DNA of 64,000 bases, taken from positions 332,575 to 396,574 of the forward strand of contig JAJVDF010000412.1 in NCBI GenBank assembly GCA_022410635.1. The letters are read 5' to 3'. Position 1 is the stretch's first letter. Every line of letters begins with the position of its first letter. A program made the position numbers and the translations under genes. Source of the DNA: Tretioscincus oriximinensis. Taxonomy: Eukaryota; Chordata; Lepidosauria; Squamata; Gymnophthalmidae. Shown one piece after another: positions 22,656-33,790 of the stretch. The notes beneath the pieces were generated by a model that ran no database searches, was not told the origin of the DNA, and saw only the letters and a list, made by a program, of their open reading frames with translations.

Positions 22656-23604
22656 AACAGTACTCAAGAAAATAACATTGGAATGTCCATCTGCTTTACT
22701 TGCCACACCCCTTCAGTATAAAATAATTTAAATGAGACCCCACTTGCTATAATAATAGTTCTGAATATTTCAAACTCAAATGCTTCTTCTATAAAATGAC
22801 AATGTAAAACAACCACAACGAAAGTACCAAATGGCTTATTATCTTCTCCTTTCACACTTTCTGATTTATAATGTCCCATTAATTGTTTTTCATTACATTA
22901 TATATAGCTTTTCATTAACCAGATTTAAAGTATCTTTAAAGTAGTTTAGAAAGTCAGAGTTTGCATGCCTAAACTTTAAGATTAGTTATACTAAGTAAGC
23001 AAAAAACAGGAGGAACTAATCTGCAAAGGGGAATATTTTAATACGGTACTTATGTTAAGTAAGTTGGCTTTTTAAAAATGTGTATCTGAGGTAATTAGTT
23101 TTAGATTGGCTTTACTGAAATGCGCTGAACAACTCATATTTAATCACCATACAATCCCGGAAGGTTTTTTTTTATTCGATTTTTACTATGTTATAACATC
23201 AGAATAACATTCATGATTCAAGAGTAAACATATCCTTCTATAACAGAAATATAATAACAAGGAACGATAGAAAACATCAAATTGAACTATAACATCAAAA
23301 ACCATTGCAGTCTAGGAGACACTTTTTACATTCAAAGATTACCATCAAGTTATATATAAATCTTAATACTAAAGATATAATAGCATTTTCATTATAGAAG
23401 TAGAAGGTAAGTAATTTTTATTGATATTGTCCACTAGTTAAATCAAAGGGTACCATACATCTAAACAAATGCCTTTGTTTCATCCCCAACCATTACCTTA
23501 GGCAGTGAAATAAATGTCATAATAGCAAAGTTCTAAACTCTTTGATAACTTTAATAACTTTAATAAAAAGTCCTTCCAGGAGACAGGGATAAGTTNTTTA
23601 GGCA
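22656..23604. other. Intergenic, mostly unassigned
   Basis: Very AT-rich. The T-run plus ATTCGATTTTTACTATG near 23,168 may be the reversed 3' end of another LINE, but I cannot assign it. Confidence 0.4.
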
Positions 23605-23690
23605 TAACTAACTCATGCCTGACTCCTTATGACCCCATGGACCATAACATACCTGTCACTTCTAGAGCAGTTCCAGCTATTGCTTCTTGA
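23605..23690 (-). repeat. BovB-like (RTE) LINE fragment
   Basis: CATGCCTGACTCCTTATGAC followed by CCCATGGACCATAACAT corresponds to the conserved BovB segment with GACTCTTTGCGACCCCATGG. BovB is abundant in squamates and ruminants through horizontal transfer and rare or absent in birds and crocodilians, so this short piece informs the taxon. Confidence 0.65.
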
Positions 23691-24099
23691 TCCAAATAAA
23701 GCAGGAGTTGGGAAACTTTTGGGGGGCAGTTGGGGCCAAATACCCCCTTCCCAAGCCCTGCCCCCTGGCCAAAAAAAAAGGGGAAAAATCACTTTCAGCA
23801 GGCGGGGCAAGAAGAGGATCACCTCTTTCTTTGTGGATTCTCAGTGCTCCAGCGAGCAAAGGGACTGCACTGCCTCAGAAGCATCGCATCCCATGTAGCC
23901 CTTCACTCGTAGCCGGCTGGAAGTGGCCTCAATCAACCAGGAGTCAGCCATGATTCAATGTACCCAACAACGACAGTTTTGTAACTTGCCCCGTTCTGAC
24001 AGTCTTATAGCACGAGCCTATCATAATCATACAAAAACATGAAATTCATAACAAAGCAGAGGGATCAGCATTGTTCTCGTTGGTACACTGAATGACTAA
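23691..24099. other. Possible hAT-like remnant and unassigned DNA
   Basis: GCAGGAGTTGGGAAACTTTT at 23,700 resembles the start of hAT/Charlie termini and is followed by a GC-rich C/G-run block to about 23,940, but no matching right end or 8-base duplication was found. Confidence 0.3.
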
Positions 24100-24650
24100 A
24101 AACAATGGGATGAAACTGCAAGGAAATAGATTTAGGTCAGATTTCAGGGGGGAAAATCTGACAGTAAGGGTGAACAGATTGCCACAGGAGGTGGTGAGAA
24201 CTTCGTTGGTGGAAGTCATCAAACAAAGACTTGACAGCCATCTGTCTGGGATGGTTTAATGCAGGGATCCTCAAACTATGGCCCATTGGCCACATGCGGC
24301 CCACCAAGGACATTTATCCAGCCCACAACAGCACTGGTCGCTTCCCTTCCTCCTTTCTTTCAGGAGCTCCCTCTCTCTTTCCCTTCTTTCCTCCCCTCAT
24401 CCTCCTCCGTTCCTGGCTCCAGCCTCTTCTAGGAGAGAAACATGGAATTCAGATAAGGTATGTGCAGTGTTCATAGGAATTTGTTCATAGCTTTTTTTTA
24501 ACTATAGTCCGGCCATCCAACGGTCTGAGGGACAGTGAACTGGCCCCCTGTTTAAAAAGTTTGAGAACCCCTGGTTTAATGAATCCTGCATTGAGAAGCG
24601 GGTTGGACCCCATGACCCTGAGAGTCCCTTCTAACTCTATGATTCTAAAG
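24100..24650 (+). repeat. CR1 3' end (amniote type), split by a hAT insertion
   Basis: GGTGAACAGATTGCCACAGG, AGGTGGTGAGAAC and GACAGCCATCTGTCTGGGAT, then after the insertion GGGTTGGACCCCATGACCC and CTAACTCTATGATTCT, the standard CR1 terminus. The two halves join in register once the nested hAT and one duplication copy are removed. Confidence 0.88.
24262..24573 (+). mobile_element. OC1-like (OposCharlie1) hAT non-autonomous element
   Basis: Flanked by the 8-base target duplication GTTTAATG at 24,254-24,261 and 24,574-24,581, the hallmark of hAT insertion. Ends are CAGGGATCCTCAAACTATGG and GTTTGAGAACCCCTG. The interior motifs CCACATGCGGCCCACC, GGTATGTGCAGTG...CATAGGAATTTGTTCATAG and AACGGTCTGAGGGACAGTGA match my memory of OC1/OposCharlie1, a family transferred horizontally among tetrapods. 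312 bases with a CT-rich interior; no transposase. Confidence 0.9.
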
Positions 24651-26739
24651 AGCTCATAGTAGTTCAGGTGTTCAGACCCTCACCCAGTGGCCTCAGGAAG
24701 CATTAGCCATTGGAAATGGGATTATACTCTTGAACTCTCTCCACTCTCTTCATTGATGATGTCTGGGAAGTGGTTCAGAGGCCTCCCTTCTGCACACTGG
24801 TGCAGGACAGAGGAAGACCTGGCCTTTCTACAGTGCTTCAACTACACAGGAAAAGCAAGAAAGTGCCATTTCACTCTATTATTAATTCAAGAGTGATATC
24901 TACTGGCATAGTCGAAGATTTATAAAGGAGAGACCCTTTTCAGTGATACTCCAAGGTACATCCAGTAGATGGATGAAATAAAGACAACCATTCTTGCTGC
25001 TCTAGAGGGCCAAATAGCTGGAGTACCAGAAATTCCAAAGGATAATGCCAGACGGGTTCTAAGAAGTTAGATGACTGTTGGCGTGGTCAGTGGTTGTCCC
25101 CATCAATTAGTCATGTTTGCTCAGGGATACATCTCCAGACAATTACTCATCAAGGGTCCCTATGAATGATCCAACTACTCTGCATGCTGCAGTGATTAAC
25201 AGTCGTACTGTATATGACTGGCAGAAGTCAAATTACTACCTAGGAAATCAGTAAGACACCCAGAGGGTGAATTCAGAGTAGCTAGAGTAAATCCACTGGC
25301 AGCTGGGTGGTAAGAAAGAGATAGGATGCAGTCATTTGCTGGGGCTTAGGTATAAAGCCAAAAGTAATAGGATAGGGTAGACATTGCAACAGTAATTGTT
25401 AGACCAAGCAAAATCCTACTAGAAGTTGGAGAAGCTCGAAAAAAACATTCCAGTGAGCAGGAGAATGTAAAGTTGTCATCAAAAAAAATGAAAGACATTA
25501 GGGGGAGACCAACCTACCCAAAGCAAGGCAGGTAATAAATCAAGTAAGATATTTATTAAACTCTCAGAGAGCAAAGATGGAAAGATAGTAAACCTGTAAT
25601 CCTATATGATCAAAGAGACAAACAAAGGAGAAAAGCTCTGGTAATCCAGATCCTTACAAGCCTAAAGCATTTGCCCTTGGCTTTCTAGGTGTGGTGCTCT
25701 GGTTTCCATTATGCTGTTCAGAAGGGTATCCCAAATCATACTATGAATGCACCATGATGAATACCATTATTATAACCCATGAATCTATAAGGTCACTAGC
25801 ACTGATCAGCTAATTTGTGTTTGGTTTCAAATCCAGAATGTTGTGTCTGATCTAAAATTGGATTAGAAAGGATCCAGTTCTGATCCTTCTTGCTCTGGCT
25901 CTTTCTAAACTGGTGCAATGGACTAAAAGAGTGGGGCTTTTGAAACATCTCATCTACACTGTGAGGCTGGACCTCACACTAGTTTATTCCATCTATGCGT
26001 GGCAAGGCATTGGAATAGACAACAGTTTAGTAATCCAGATTATTAACTCAGGTGTGGACAGCACAAAAGCACAAGGCACTTAGAAACAATCCCAGAAATG
26101 AGCTATTTCTGGGCACCCCGCTAAAATAAGCATGCCTGTCAACCTAGAACCTGAAAACCTTTGTTCCCAGCTTTAGCAATTGGGCTGAGATGAGTTATCT
26201 GCAGTGCAGTTGGCTCTTGATGCTGGTCAACAACAGTTTGGTCCTTTTTTGTGTTATATAATGTATGCCAGCCCAGGGTGAGCTAACCCCACATCATTAG
26301 GAAAGACCAGTTGAAACTAATGGAAGACCATAAAAGTAGCACGTTATATTCGAGTGCTATATGCAAACAGATGACCAGAGGGACACCATGATAACCAAAA
26401 TTATATTCACTCCTGATTTATCTGTTGTCAGGCAAAAGTGGTTTTGGTAAGCCTTGTAAGGAGCAATAGTTGTGAGAAATAGAGCATGGATGTTGAATTT
26501 CCAACGCTCAGTCAATCATGAGAAAAGGGAATGACGTCAATGGCACTGAGTGAAAGAACTATCAGGATCCCTGTGTGCCAGTGGCATATTCAAGGAACAC
26601 ACATAGTTTAGAATACAAGGCAAAAGGCCTCTAGCTAGTAGTTAGCTAGGGGACGAGCTGTACAGGTTGAGGGGGTTTGCTACAAGACTAAAAGCAACTC
26701 AAAAGGGATGACTAAACAAAGCTAACAAAGAACTTGGTT
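24651..26739. other. Intergenic, nothing recognised
   Basis: No open frame of note and no repeat family identified. If the LTR-like unit downstream had an internal region, no coding remnant of it is visible here. Confidence 0.5.
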
Positions 26740-27096
26740 CTGGGAATTGTACGGTTAATTCAGTGATTGACTGGCTCTATTTGTAATAGGGATAGCTTGT
26801 ATGATGATGATTACCTGGCTGTTCATGATTGGTGAGAACTTGCCACAACCAGAGAATGACCAATGAAAGTTGGAGGGCAGAGGTTGGCAATTGTGGAGTA
26901 TAAAAGCAGGGGTGTTTACATTATATGGGTGTGCCTTCGTTTGCACACACCCGACCTTGCAGGATCGTCCCCTCCCCTTTTCCTTTCTGTAATACTTCAG
27001 TGTCTGTCTTATTTGATTGTTCTAATAAATGTTCTTTATCAATCTTGGTGTGAGAGTGAGGGCTACCCTTCATTTATTTACCACAATAATAATTCT
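26740..27096 (+). mobile_element. Solo-LTR-like promoter/polyadenylation unit (limits approximate)
   Basis: Within 200 bases lie an inverted CCAAT (ATTGG, 26,828-26,832), CCAAT (26,860-26,864), TATAAAAG (26,899-26,906) and AATAAA (27,024-27,029), then a GT-rich stretch and an end near ACCACA at about 27,096. This order and spacing is typical of U3-R-U5 in a retroviral or Gypsy LTR. No gag or pol coding remnant adjoins it. The 5' TG end and target duplication were not found, so a cellular promoter of an unannotated transcript is the alternative. Confidence 0.6.
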
Positions 27097-27235
27097 GCCT
27101 CATTTCTGATATTCCATCTCCTATGAATTTGTCACTGATTTATTATTGAGGGGCAACACAGCCCCACAGCTATCCTGTGGTGGTTGACCTAAAAAAGTAA
27201 TTCCTAACCATACAATGTTTTTGACCCTTATGGTA

Positions 27236-27381
27236 GGCTGACCAGATGACCCTTTTTGATGTGTGTTTGAAATCCCAAGAAAAAACAAAGTATTTTTTGA
27301 AAATAATTTCCTCAGAAAAAACTGGGAGGCACCCCAAAACCGGATTTTCAATCCCCCCCAAAAGGGGTCATCTGGTCAGCC
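27236..27381. mobile_element. Fold-back MITE family 1, shortened (copy A4)
   Basis: TA at 27,234-27,235 and 27,382-27,383. The right arm is full length; the left arm has lost about 55 bases (the GGTTTTGGGGTG to TTTTCTGAGG section), leaving 146 bases with unequal arms. Confidence 0.88.
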
Positions 27382-27383
27382 TA

Positions 27384-29281
27384 CTTGTGGAATCCCTAAA
27401 CATATAGACTGTGCTCATACAAAGCAAATGGTAGAGCTTGGAAATGTATTGGCAGCCCCCCAATCTCCAGTTCCTTATGAAAAGATCAGGTGAGAGATAA
27501 GAAAGAAGATTGAATCACTGGCTTATCTTGCATATTTTTTCCTATTATACTAATGTAGATATTTTTATAGAAAAAAGTGATATATCACTCCTATTCATCA
27601 CTAAATTTATGATACCTCCCACTATGTATCTATATGGAGCTTGTTACAGGCTTGTGCCTCGGAGCATGTAGGGAATGGTGCGCATATTGCCCATCTTTCC
27701 CTAAGCATCCTTTTGTAACACAGAAGGTTCATAAATGGAGGAGAGGCAGGGACACACTGCTGTGTGGATGTTGCATCTGGAACCTTCTATAAATTACCTC
27801 AGAGGGCTTTTTTGCTACTTGTACAATTGTAGCCATAATTTCTCATACAAGCACTAGCTAATTGCCTCATTTTACTAAACTTTTACCTATCTCATGGGCA
27901 GCATGCTCTCTTTCCCTCAGTACATCACTTACAAAATATTTGATAAAATGCCTTTTTTCTGTCAGGTGGATTCCTTCTGTTTTGTGGCATAAGGTTTATC
28001 CTTCTGAGGAAACCTGTCTCCTATGGCCTGTCTTTTGAACATCTACTGCTCCTACAATACAATCAGACTTTAAAAATGGTTAAGAACATAATACTTTATA
28101 TAGAATGAGGTCAGATCATGCTTCCCATTTTTCTAGATAATACATAGAACAATCTGAATCGGAACATAAGTTATTTAAACACGTTCATGTCCCCTAGACA
28201 AAAAAGCCATCTGGGGCCAGGATTTCACATAACTTTTTATACTGCCCTTCCAAATTCTACATATAACTTTACTAAGTTTTGTATGGCACAGATTACAAAT
28301 CATAAATCAAACAAAAACTTAAGCAAGATGTTTTTAGTTATGAATTTTAGTTTTGCTTCTCTAGAAACATTTGAGGGTTTTTTTTTTATATAATGGATGG
28401 CTGTAACTCAAGATGGTTGAAACTCAAGAGGTTCGACCCTCCACATCCAAAGAGATACTTGCAATACTTGTTTCACCAAAAGATTTTTGATCCATACTGA
28501 ACTTATGTCTGATTTTTTTACTTCTGAAGGGCATCCAAACCCAGATCCCCAAGCCTGGCCTTCTAATTTCTCTGGGGTTATTGGGATTAAAGTGTCCCTC
28601 AATGATGTCAAAATAATACAAAGTGCTTTGACATAGTTTGTTAAATTCTTATCAACTATCGACTACTAAAAGAAACGTTGGTGGACTTATGGGACGCTTG
28701 CTTCACCAATAACAGTTAAAATTTGGGAGATGGGCTTGTCATGGTCATAGAAAATAACTTTTTTAATATTTATTGAAAATAAAACATTAGTCAACATTAA
28801 CATATATATTCCTTACATAATAATCCTTTGAAATTAAATCATGATATATCCCTTTTCCAATGTAAATAAACAAGGTCTTTGCACCTCTGATGGCTATTTC
28901 CCCAGGAGAAACTTATTATGCCTGCAGTACCTGGAGAGAAAAATGACTTTTCATACTCATTAATGATGCAAAGTTCTATCCTAGTTTTTAGGTGGTAGTT
29001 CTAACCTTACCACAAAGGAAATCTGTGTCTTTCTGAATGCAAGTGAGCACAAGTAAGCTCCCTTCCCTTTGGAAAGCCTGTTAATCTGCTCAAAATGATT
29101 CTGTCTTAGTCAGTATACCAGATCATGGGAAATAGCATTAAGGCCTCTCTTAAGACTGTATCAGTGTATGAAAGGGAAACGGTATGCTATCTGGTCTGAT
29201 ATACTGGCCAGTACAGACTCTCTGTACATTTCTTGGAAACAAGGCTGGTTGATTCCAATTACTTCATATTCAAGTAAAATA
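27384..29281. other. Intergenic, nothing recognised
   Basis: AT-rich. A stretch at 28,755-28,880 (AATATTTATTGAAAATAAAA) could be a reversed LINE 3' end but is not assignable. No gene. Confidence 0.45.
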
Positions 29282-29359
29282 TACTGCTCAAAACAATTAA
29301 GGGAACACATTAACATAACAGTGTAACACTAAGTGTTCCCTTAATTGTTTTGAGGAGTA
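29282..29359. mobile_element. Tc1-type hairpin mini-element
   Basis: Arms at 29,282-29,308 and 29,333-29,359 match at 26 of 27 bases (TACTGCTCAAAACAATTAAG, then GGAACAC) with a 24-base loop, flanked by TA repeats. The terminus matches the CTGCTCAAAAAAATTAAAGG end of Tc1 elements common in fish and lamprey. Only about 78 bases remain: two inverted repeats and a short spacer. Confidence 0.85.
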
Positions 29360-29512
29360 TATATATTAGGTGGCATTGAATCTGTGGCTGCTTGCTCTGG
29401 GCTGATACTTTCCTAAGTATTCTTGTACAATCAGGATTTTACACAGCCATGCCATTGTGGAAAGAGGATAATGCAGCACTTATGGGGGATCCTATTAATA
29501 GATCCCATACCT

Positions 29513-29600
29513 AGCAAGGATATGCTAACGCTTTGGAGACTAACAAGGAAAAGGTGAGTCACCTGGTAGTCAAGTCTACTTCTTCAGATCCTAGGGAACA
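29513..29600 (-). repeat. Single arm of interspersed repeat family F
   Basis: GCAAGGATATGCTAACGC, GGAGACTAACAAGGAAAAGG, then CTACTTCTTCAGATCCT, the reverse-orientation block order of family F. Confidence 0.55.
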
Positions 29601-30210
29601 TATAATATACCTGTTATCTCTTGCATTTAAGCCAAGACTGCTTAGTTAGGGGAGCCAGATCAAAAAGAAGACTTGAGCTCCTACTCCTGGATGTGTGAAT
29701 TTCAGCAGATACTTTTCAGATGCTGAAGTGTGAGGGCAGACCTCCTTGAAAGCAGAGGGCTGCTGTTTGCTAGCTTCTTTTGCAAGCAGGCCATGGAAAA
29801 CTACTTTTGTGTCCCTGCCAAGAAATCTGCCCATGGAATCAACGGGGAGTCAGTTGTGACATAGTAGTAACCAACAACCATCACCTCAAAATGCAGGAAC
29901 AATAAAAGAAACCCATCAACACCTGTTCAAGGCACAGAAGAAGTATTGATCAGACCCTTCCCAGTATTACAAAAAGAAAAAGCATTAAGATTTGCATCCC
30001 CCACTGGACTTTGACAGACAGTAAGATTTCCTTTCCCTAGGGCATTTCAAAGATCCTTTCTCCTTCCTCTGGGCTATTTTCTGCTGATTGCCAGCTATGC
30101 ATTAATACTATCAATTTGCAGAAAAAAGAGGGTTCAGGTAGCTGGGGACCCTTTGTTGTTTCTGCACGGTGTTGGGTTTTGTACTGGAACTAATCATGTA
30201 ACTAATCCCT
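29601..30210. other. Intergenic, upstream of promoter MITE cluster
   Basis: Unique-looking sequence, no gene or repeat recognised. Confidence 0.5.
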
Positions 30211-30346
30211 GCCTTGTCCCCACTGAGCCTTATTCTGCTGCAGAGCCTGGACATCCACGTGCCAGTGTGGATTGTGGCAGGCCACAGCATGTGGATTGCA
30301 CATATTCTGAGATATAGCCCAGAATAGAGCTCAGGTAGGGACAGGA
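30211..30346. mobile_element. Fold-back MITE family 2 (copy 1)
   Basis: TTGTCCCCACTGAGCCTTAT at the left and AGAATAGAGCTCAGGTAGGG at the right are inverse termini; the centre has GTGGCAGGCC. About 136 bases, non-coding, 0.75 kb before the CpG island. Confidence 0.7.
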
Positions 30347-30636
30347 TCTTAGATTCTGTGCCACTGCCATCGCTAACCATGAAAATCCATGTTTTATTTG
30401 GATGTCTTTCAGAACCGATCATAGTCCTGACGACTCGTATTTGGGGAAAAGGACAGCAGCCCATGGGTGCCTTTTGGTGGTAAATCGTAAAAGGAGCCCT
30501 GAACCTCATTCGCGATAGACGGACGCGGCTAGTTAAAGCAGGTGTGAAAGGATCTTACCTGCGAAAGCCAGGTAAGAAAACAGTGCAGTAAGGCAGGCAA
30601 TATATATCCATAGAAGCCACGAAGCCTGCGCACTTG

Positions 30637-30791
30637 GGTCCTGTGCCCACGGAGCCTTATTCTGGGTTATATCTCTAGATAGAGTTTGGCCATCCACACG
30701 CCATTGTAGTTTACGGCAGGCTATATTCTACACTAGCGTGTACATGGCAGGCTCCTATTCCGAGATACTTGGCCCGGAATAAGGCCCAGCT
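30637..30791. mobile_element. Fold-back MITE family 2 (copy 2)
   Basis: GGTCCTGTGCCCACGGAGCC, TTATTCTGGGTTATA at the left and CCCGGAATAAGGCCCAGC at the right, with two inner pairs (GCCATTGTAGTTTACGGCAG and CTACACTAGCGTGTA...GGCAGGCTCC). It abuts copy 3. Confidence 0.65.
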
Positions 30792-30792
30792 G

Positions 30793-30942
30793 GTGCATCC
30801 CCACACACTTACTTATGCCACTACAGTTGGCTATTCCACAGTAAAGCATTGCGTGGTCAGGTTTAATCCTGAATATCCATGCTTTATTCTGGAATAATGC
30901 CTAATTATAGTGGCATTAAACAAGTGATGGGTGGATGCATCC
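30793..30942. mobile_element. Fold-back MITE family 2 (copy 3)
   Basis: Left GGTGCATCCCCACACAC and right GGGTGGATGCATCC are inverted; inner arms TATGCCACTACAG and CTATAGTGGCAT-like (30,905-30,917) also pair. It ends about 20 bases before the CpG island begins. Confidence 0.6.
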
Positions 30943-30959
30943 GTAGCCAGGCAGCACCA

Positions 30960-32020
30960 GGCGGGAGCTGTCCCGGAGAAGGAGGAAGAGGGGAAGAGGG
31001 GAAGAGGAAGGGTCTCACTTTGGGAATCTCTCCCCGGGTTGGGTCAGGAAACTCCCTCTTCGCCCAGCGCTTGGAAACTCTGAAAAGAGCCAAGCGGCGC
31101 TCCGGACCCGCCACCCTCCCCTCTCTCCCCGCCAAACTTGGTGCCTTCTCCCCCTGCTCTGGGGTCCCTCACCCCGCAGCAGCTGTACGTCCCAGCTGTG
31201 GAGGACTCCATTTCCCAGGCTCCCTCCCTGCCCTAATATATGCCGTCCTCCGGCCGGCTGGGTCCCTGTGTGTGTGTGCGTGCGTGAGCGCCGGCGAGCT
31301 GTGTGCGCGTACGAGGGAGCGAGCGAGGGAGGTGGGGGGGAGCAGGCGCAAGGACGGCGTCCCTGGGCGAGAGAGCGGAGGCGCACTCCCTGATCAGAGG
31401 CAGCTCCGAGCGGCAGCGCTGCGCCATCCCCGGCAGTCCCAGCGGCCGTGTCAGGCTCCGTCGCCCTCCCAGGCTGGCTGGCCGAAAGCGCTTGCAGGCG
31501 AACACGTCCGGCTCGCCTCCCCGCCGCGCCCGACCATCGCCGCCGACGCCTCTCGGCCGCCCCAGCCCGAGGGCCCCGGGGGACGCCGCCTCCCCAGGAA
31601 ATTCCAAGGTGAGTCTCGGGGGGGGGGGCAGGGTGCGCCACGGGAGAACCCGGGGGCGTCCCTCTCGCCCGGTCCGCCTGTGCGTAATTACGCGCCAGCC
31701 GCTTCGCTCAACTTTCCAGCAGGAAACCTCGCCGTTCCGACCGAGCCCCACCAGCCTGCTGCCTTGCCCTGCTGGGGCGATTCCCCCCCCCCCCTTCCCC
31801 TCCTGCTCTTGCCGCCGCTGCCAACGCGGGTCTGGCGCTGGGCGCTGCGGATCGGAGGTTTCCAAAAGTCAAAACTTTTCTCCAGGCAACTTCGCGCCTC
31901 TCCATTTTCTCCCTTCCCCGCCCCAGTTGCCGAGCTGCGGCCCAGGCGGAGGACGACGCCGGGGCTGGTCGGGGTGCGGGAGGAGGTGGGGTGGGGAGGT
32001 TGGAAAGGGGAGGGGGGAAT
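30960..32020 (+). promoter_or_regulatory. RNF220: CpG-island promoter of RNF220
   Basis: GC content and CpG frequency rise sharply from about 30,960 and stay high to about 32,020, in contrast with the AT-rich flanks. The island covers the first exon and its consensus splice donor. Visible elements are a TATA-like TAATATA near 31,234, a purine-poor stretch with ACTCCATTTCCCAG near 31,205 resembling part of the ZNF143/THAP11 site, and several GC boxes. If the TATA-like element is used, the start would be near 31,265, but CpG-island promoters often start at several positions. The exact start cannot be read from the sequence. Confidence 0.8.
31260..31608 (+). other. RNF220: RNF220 exon 1, non-coding (5' limit approximate)
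   Basis: The 3' edge is set by a perfect donor, CCAAG|GTGAGT, with GT at 31,609-31,610, inside the CpG island and on the RNF220 strand. The 5' edge is a guess from the TATA-like element about 30 bases upstream. The exon is taken as non-coding because exon 2 has an in-frame stop before the RNF220 ATG. Alternative upstream or internal first exons are possible; other vertebrate RNF220 loci use several. Confidence 0.6.
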
Positions 32021-32288
32021 CTTAATGAGGATTAAAAAAAATCTGATCAATATGCGGCCCCCGAAGGGTCCCTCCGATCCCGGGACTTTCACCTCTTTCT
32101 TGTGCTGTTTATTTTACGGCTGGGGTCGGGGGGGATTTAGAAGGAAGAAATAAGCGGAGGCGGCGGTGGGGGCGAGGCCGAGATCAGGTGCCAGGGGAAG
32201 GAAGGGAATTAGGTTTGAAAAAGCACTTGGGGGAAAAAATCCACCCGATTCCAATGAGCAGATTCAGTATTTGGAAATTAAAATAAAA

Positions 32289-32456
32289 GCCCCATCCACA
32301 TGGAGCCTTATTCTTGGGACAGAGCTTGGCCAACCACATGCCAGTATAGACTATGGCAGGCCCCATTCGGGGCCTGCCATAGTCTACACTAGCATGTGGT
32401 CGGCAGGCTCCTATTCCGAGGGGCAGCCCAGGAGAAGGCNCNGTGTGGATGCAGCC
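32289..32456. mobile_element. Fold-back MITE family 2 (copy 4), in RNF220 intron 1
   Basis: Left GCCCCATCCACATGGAGCCT and right GTGTGGATGCAGCC are inverse; the centre is the near-perfect palindrome of TATGGCAGGCCCC and GGGGCCTGCCATA. Two Ns lie near the right end. 168 bases. Confidence 0.75.
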
Positions 32457-32459
32457 AAA

Positions 32460-33260
32460 AATGAATAAAAAGGGCCGCCCCCGAAGCCCTTCCCGGGCGG
32501 ACGCCGTTTCACCGAGTCGAAAACCCCCAAAGGGCGTCCCCTGTCGAGGGGCAAAGGCACTTTGCTTTCCTTTTCGTAAAATATACCTTATTTCGGTGCA
32601 GAGGCGCTAATAATTCTTTTTTATAAAATTATGTCATTCAGCCCGGGGAGTCCGTGTGGACACGCTCAGCCTCTCGTCGGGAGCCCCGCCGCTATAGTGC
32701 CTATCGTGTTTATTCCCCTTTCCTTCCCGCTCCCAGCCCGGCGCGCGCGCGACCGCACAGTTGCGACTCCGCAAAGGGGCTCCGCCGCCTCCTCCGTCCT
32801 TCCGTCCCTTTTTCGCGGCTCTTCTTTCCAAGTTCGTTGGGGCCCTGCGCGCTCCCCTTCCGCCCCACGGGAAATATTTATGAAAATTGGACGGAAGGTT
32901 GAAGTTCAAACAAACAAACTCTCTTTTCCTTTCAAGAAACCCTTTGGGCAGCCGGAGTGGGAGATGCGAATGGTTGATCCTTTTTTACTTCTTCAGGGAA
33001 AAAAGCATTAAAAAAGGTGCCGGTCCGCGGTGGCTCTGCGTGGTGTGATGTGAGCAAATAGCGAAGCCGGTTGGAAACCCCTGGCGAGAGAGGAAGGGAA
33101 TCGGAGTCAATGCGCCTTTAGCTGTGGGTTTCCTTCCTTCCTCTCGCTCGCAAAACTTTCTTCCCCCTTTTCCCCCCCAACCCTAGACGGGCAGCGGAGC
33201 GAGAGAGAGGCGGCAGGCAAGTTTTCGAAAGAGAACCACAGCCGGCTAGGCAAAGAAGTC
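32460..33260 (+). promoter_or_regulatory. Second CpG-rich block downstream of RNF220 exon 1
   Basis: CpG dinucleotides are again dense around 32,460-32,560, 32,650-32,870 and 33,140-33,260, separated from the main island by a MITE at 32,289-32,456. It includes GCGCGCGCG near 32,750. This could be the shore of the main island, split by the MITE, or an alternative promoter inside intron 1. No exon is claimed. Confidence 0.45.
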
Positions 33261-33790
33261 GGCGCAGAGGTTGCAAGGAAGGGGAAATCATTCCTCACCT
33301 TGTAACTCCCAAGCCTTAGAAAAAGAAAGGAAGAAGAATCTGCTGGTGGCCACAATGAAATCATTAGGCAAGGATGAGGTCCAGTTTAGGACTTCGCATT
33401 GTTGAATGCTTTCGCCTCTCCAGACAGGAAATGTGCAAGGGGAAGCGATTGTTGTAATAAATTCAAACAGCACGAGGCATCCGCAGGTTTGATGAGCTTT
33501 TGTTCAGTCCAGTTGAAAATAAGAAAACCGGCTCTGGCTCTCTGGCTGAACCGATGGAAGTTAGCAGCGTGCAAAAGCGAGGCCGCGGCTCTCCCCCACC
33601 CCTTCCCCCTAATACGCGACTATCGCGAAAAACAATCTCTGGGATAGTTTCTCAAAAACTTCCAAAGTGAATTTGTTTGGATATTATGGTTGGGTTGGTT
33701 TTTGTTGCCGCCCAATTCATGCAAATCGTTTGGGCTTTTGAATGTGGTAAATCTAGTTGGTAGGACGATTGTCTTTCAAAGAACCCACTG

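Noticed and set aside
31015..31865. Long minus-strand open frames in the CpG island
   Set aside because: Low-complexity Arg/Pro/Gly translation from GC-rich DNA, no family similarity, no splice or promoter logic on that strand.
30879..32153. Open frame of 424 codons on the + strand over exon 1
   Set aside because: It starts in a MITE, crosses the consensus splice donor at 31,609 into the intron, is Pro/Arg/Gly-rich as expected of random GC-rich sequence, and equally long frames exist on the opposite strand.
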